Under the pieces are notes generated by a model. The model worked only from the letters and a program-made list of their open reading frames with translations, was not told the origin of the DNA and searched no databases. A program made the position numbers and the translations under genes. This document shows, piece after piece, positions 63,908-64,000 of a stretch of DNA of 64,000 nt (the first letter of the stretch is position 1; each line of letters opens with the position of its first letter). The DNA is taken from assembly GCA_014155875.1 (NCBI GenBank), contig JACEFZ010004236.1, positions 1-64,000 on the forward strand, given 5' to 3'. This DNA comes from Cepaea nemoralis. Lineage: Eukaryota > Mollusca > Gastropoda > Stylommatophora > Helicidae.

Positions 63908-64000
63908 CTGAGAAATCAAAAGGTGTTTCATGATGTGTAAGATAACTGTTTCCACATCACACACAATACGCAAGTGGTACACATGACTCACAGCACACAC
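63908..64000 (-). other. Septin intron entering from the right edge
   Basis: Begins with the acceptor TTGATTTCTCAG on the minus strand. Only 93 nt are visible; the exons with the P-loop lie outside. Confidence 0.7.

Overview
This is a repeat-saturated window from an animal nuclear genome. It holds split genes with GT-AG introns, tRNA-derived SINEs, several families of LINE retrotransposon, a fragment of rDNA and many microsatellites. The repeat mix and the 18S rRNA fragment suggest a lophotrochozoan, perhaps a gastropod mollusc, but that placement is tentative. Only two cellular protein genes can be supported. The first is a complete Ran GTPase gene on the plus strand: six coding exons between 9250 and 18659, 215 codons, with a likely non-coding first exon and promoter near 6540-6661. 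The second is the 3' half of a septin gene of the SEPT2 group on the minus strand: seven exons between 63907 and 42899, with its 5' half beyond the right edge.

Layout. 1-6440: pieces of a reverse-transcriptase LINE (called family R here) and copy A of an RNase H-bearing, Ingi/I-like LINE (family I). 6540-19290: the Ran gene, whose introns hold LINE pieces and a Tigger/pogo remnant. 20576-25474: full-length family I copy B, minus strand. 25490-35400: SINEs, tandem repeats, family I tails and an 18S/5'ETS fragment. 36018-39779: a (CTAA/CTAG)n satellite interrupted by a zinc-finger LINE (family Z), itself interrupted by a family I fragment. 39790-42800: SINEs, a palindromic MITE, a solo array of family I 5'UTR monomers and a CCAAT-rich minisatellite. 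42899-63907: the septin gene. Its introns contain a 1.8-kb G-poor (on the sense strand) array, full-length family I copy C (48224-53082), long trinucleotide and tetranucleotide arrays, and a full-length, apparently intact CR1-type LINE (about 57355-63428).

The most interesting signal is at the 5' end of family I. Its first 77 nt can be drawn as an HDV-like self-cleaving ribozyme in all three copies: a 7-bp P1, a P2 kept by G-U exchanges, a 3-bp P3 closing a 7-nt loop, and a short P4. In copies B and C the target-site duplication ends exactly where the predicted ribozyme begins. Such ribozymes are known at the 5' end of R2 and trypanosome L1Tc/Ingi-related LINEs; here one would sit on an animal element with single-ORF EN-RT-RNase H organisation. 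Further points of interest: a 7-bp deletion shared by two family I copies that splits RT from RNase H; tandem monomers at both ends of family I; a CR1 ORF1 followed in frame by 157 more open codons after one TAA; an 18S/ETS piece abutting a family I tail in the same orientation; and LINE tails that match the trinucleotide arrays in the window.
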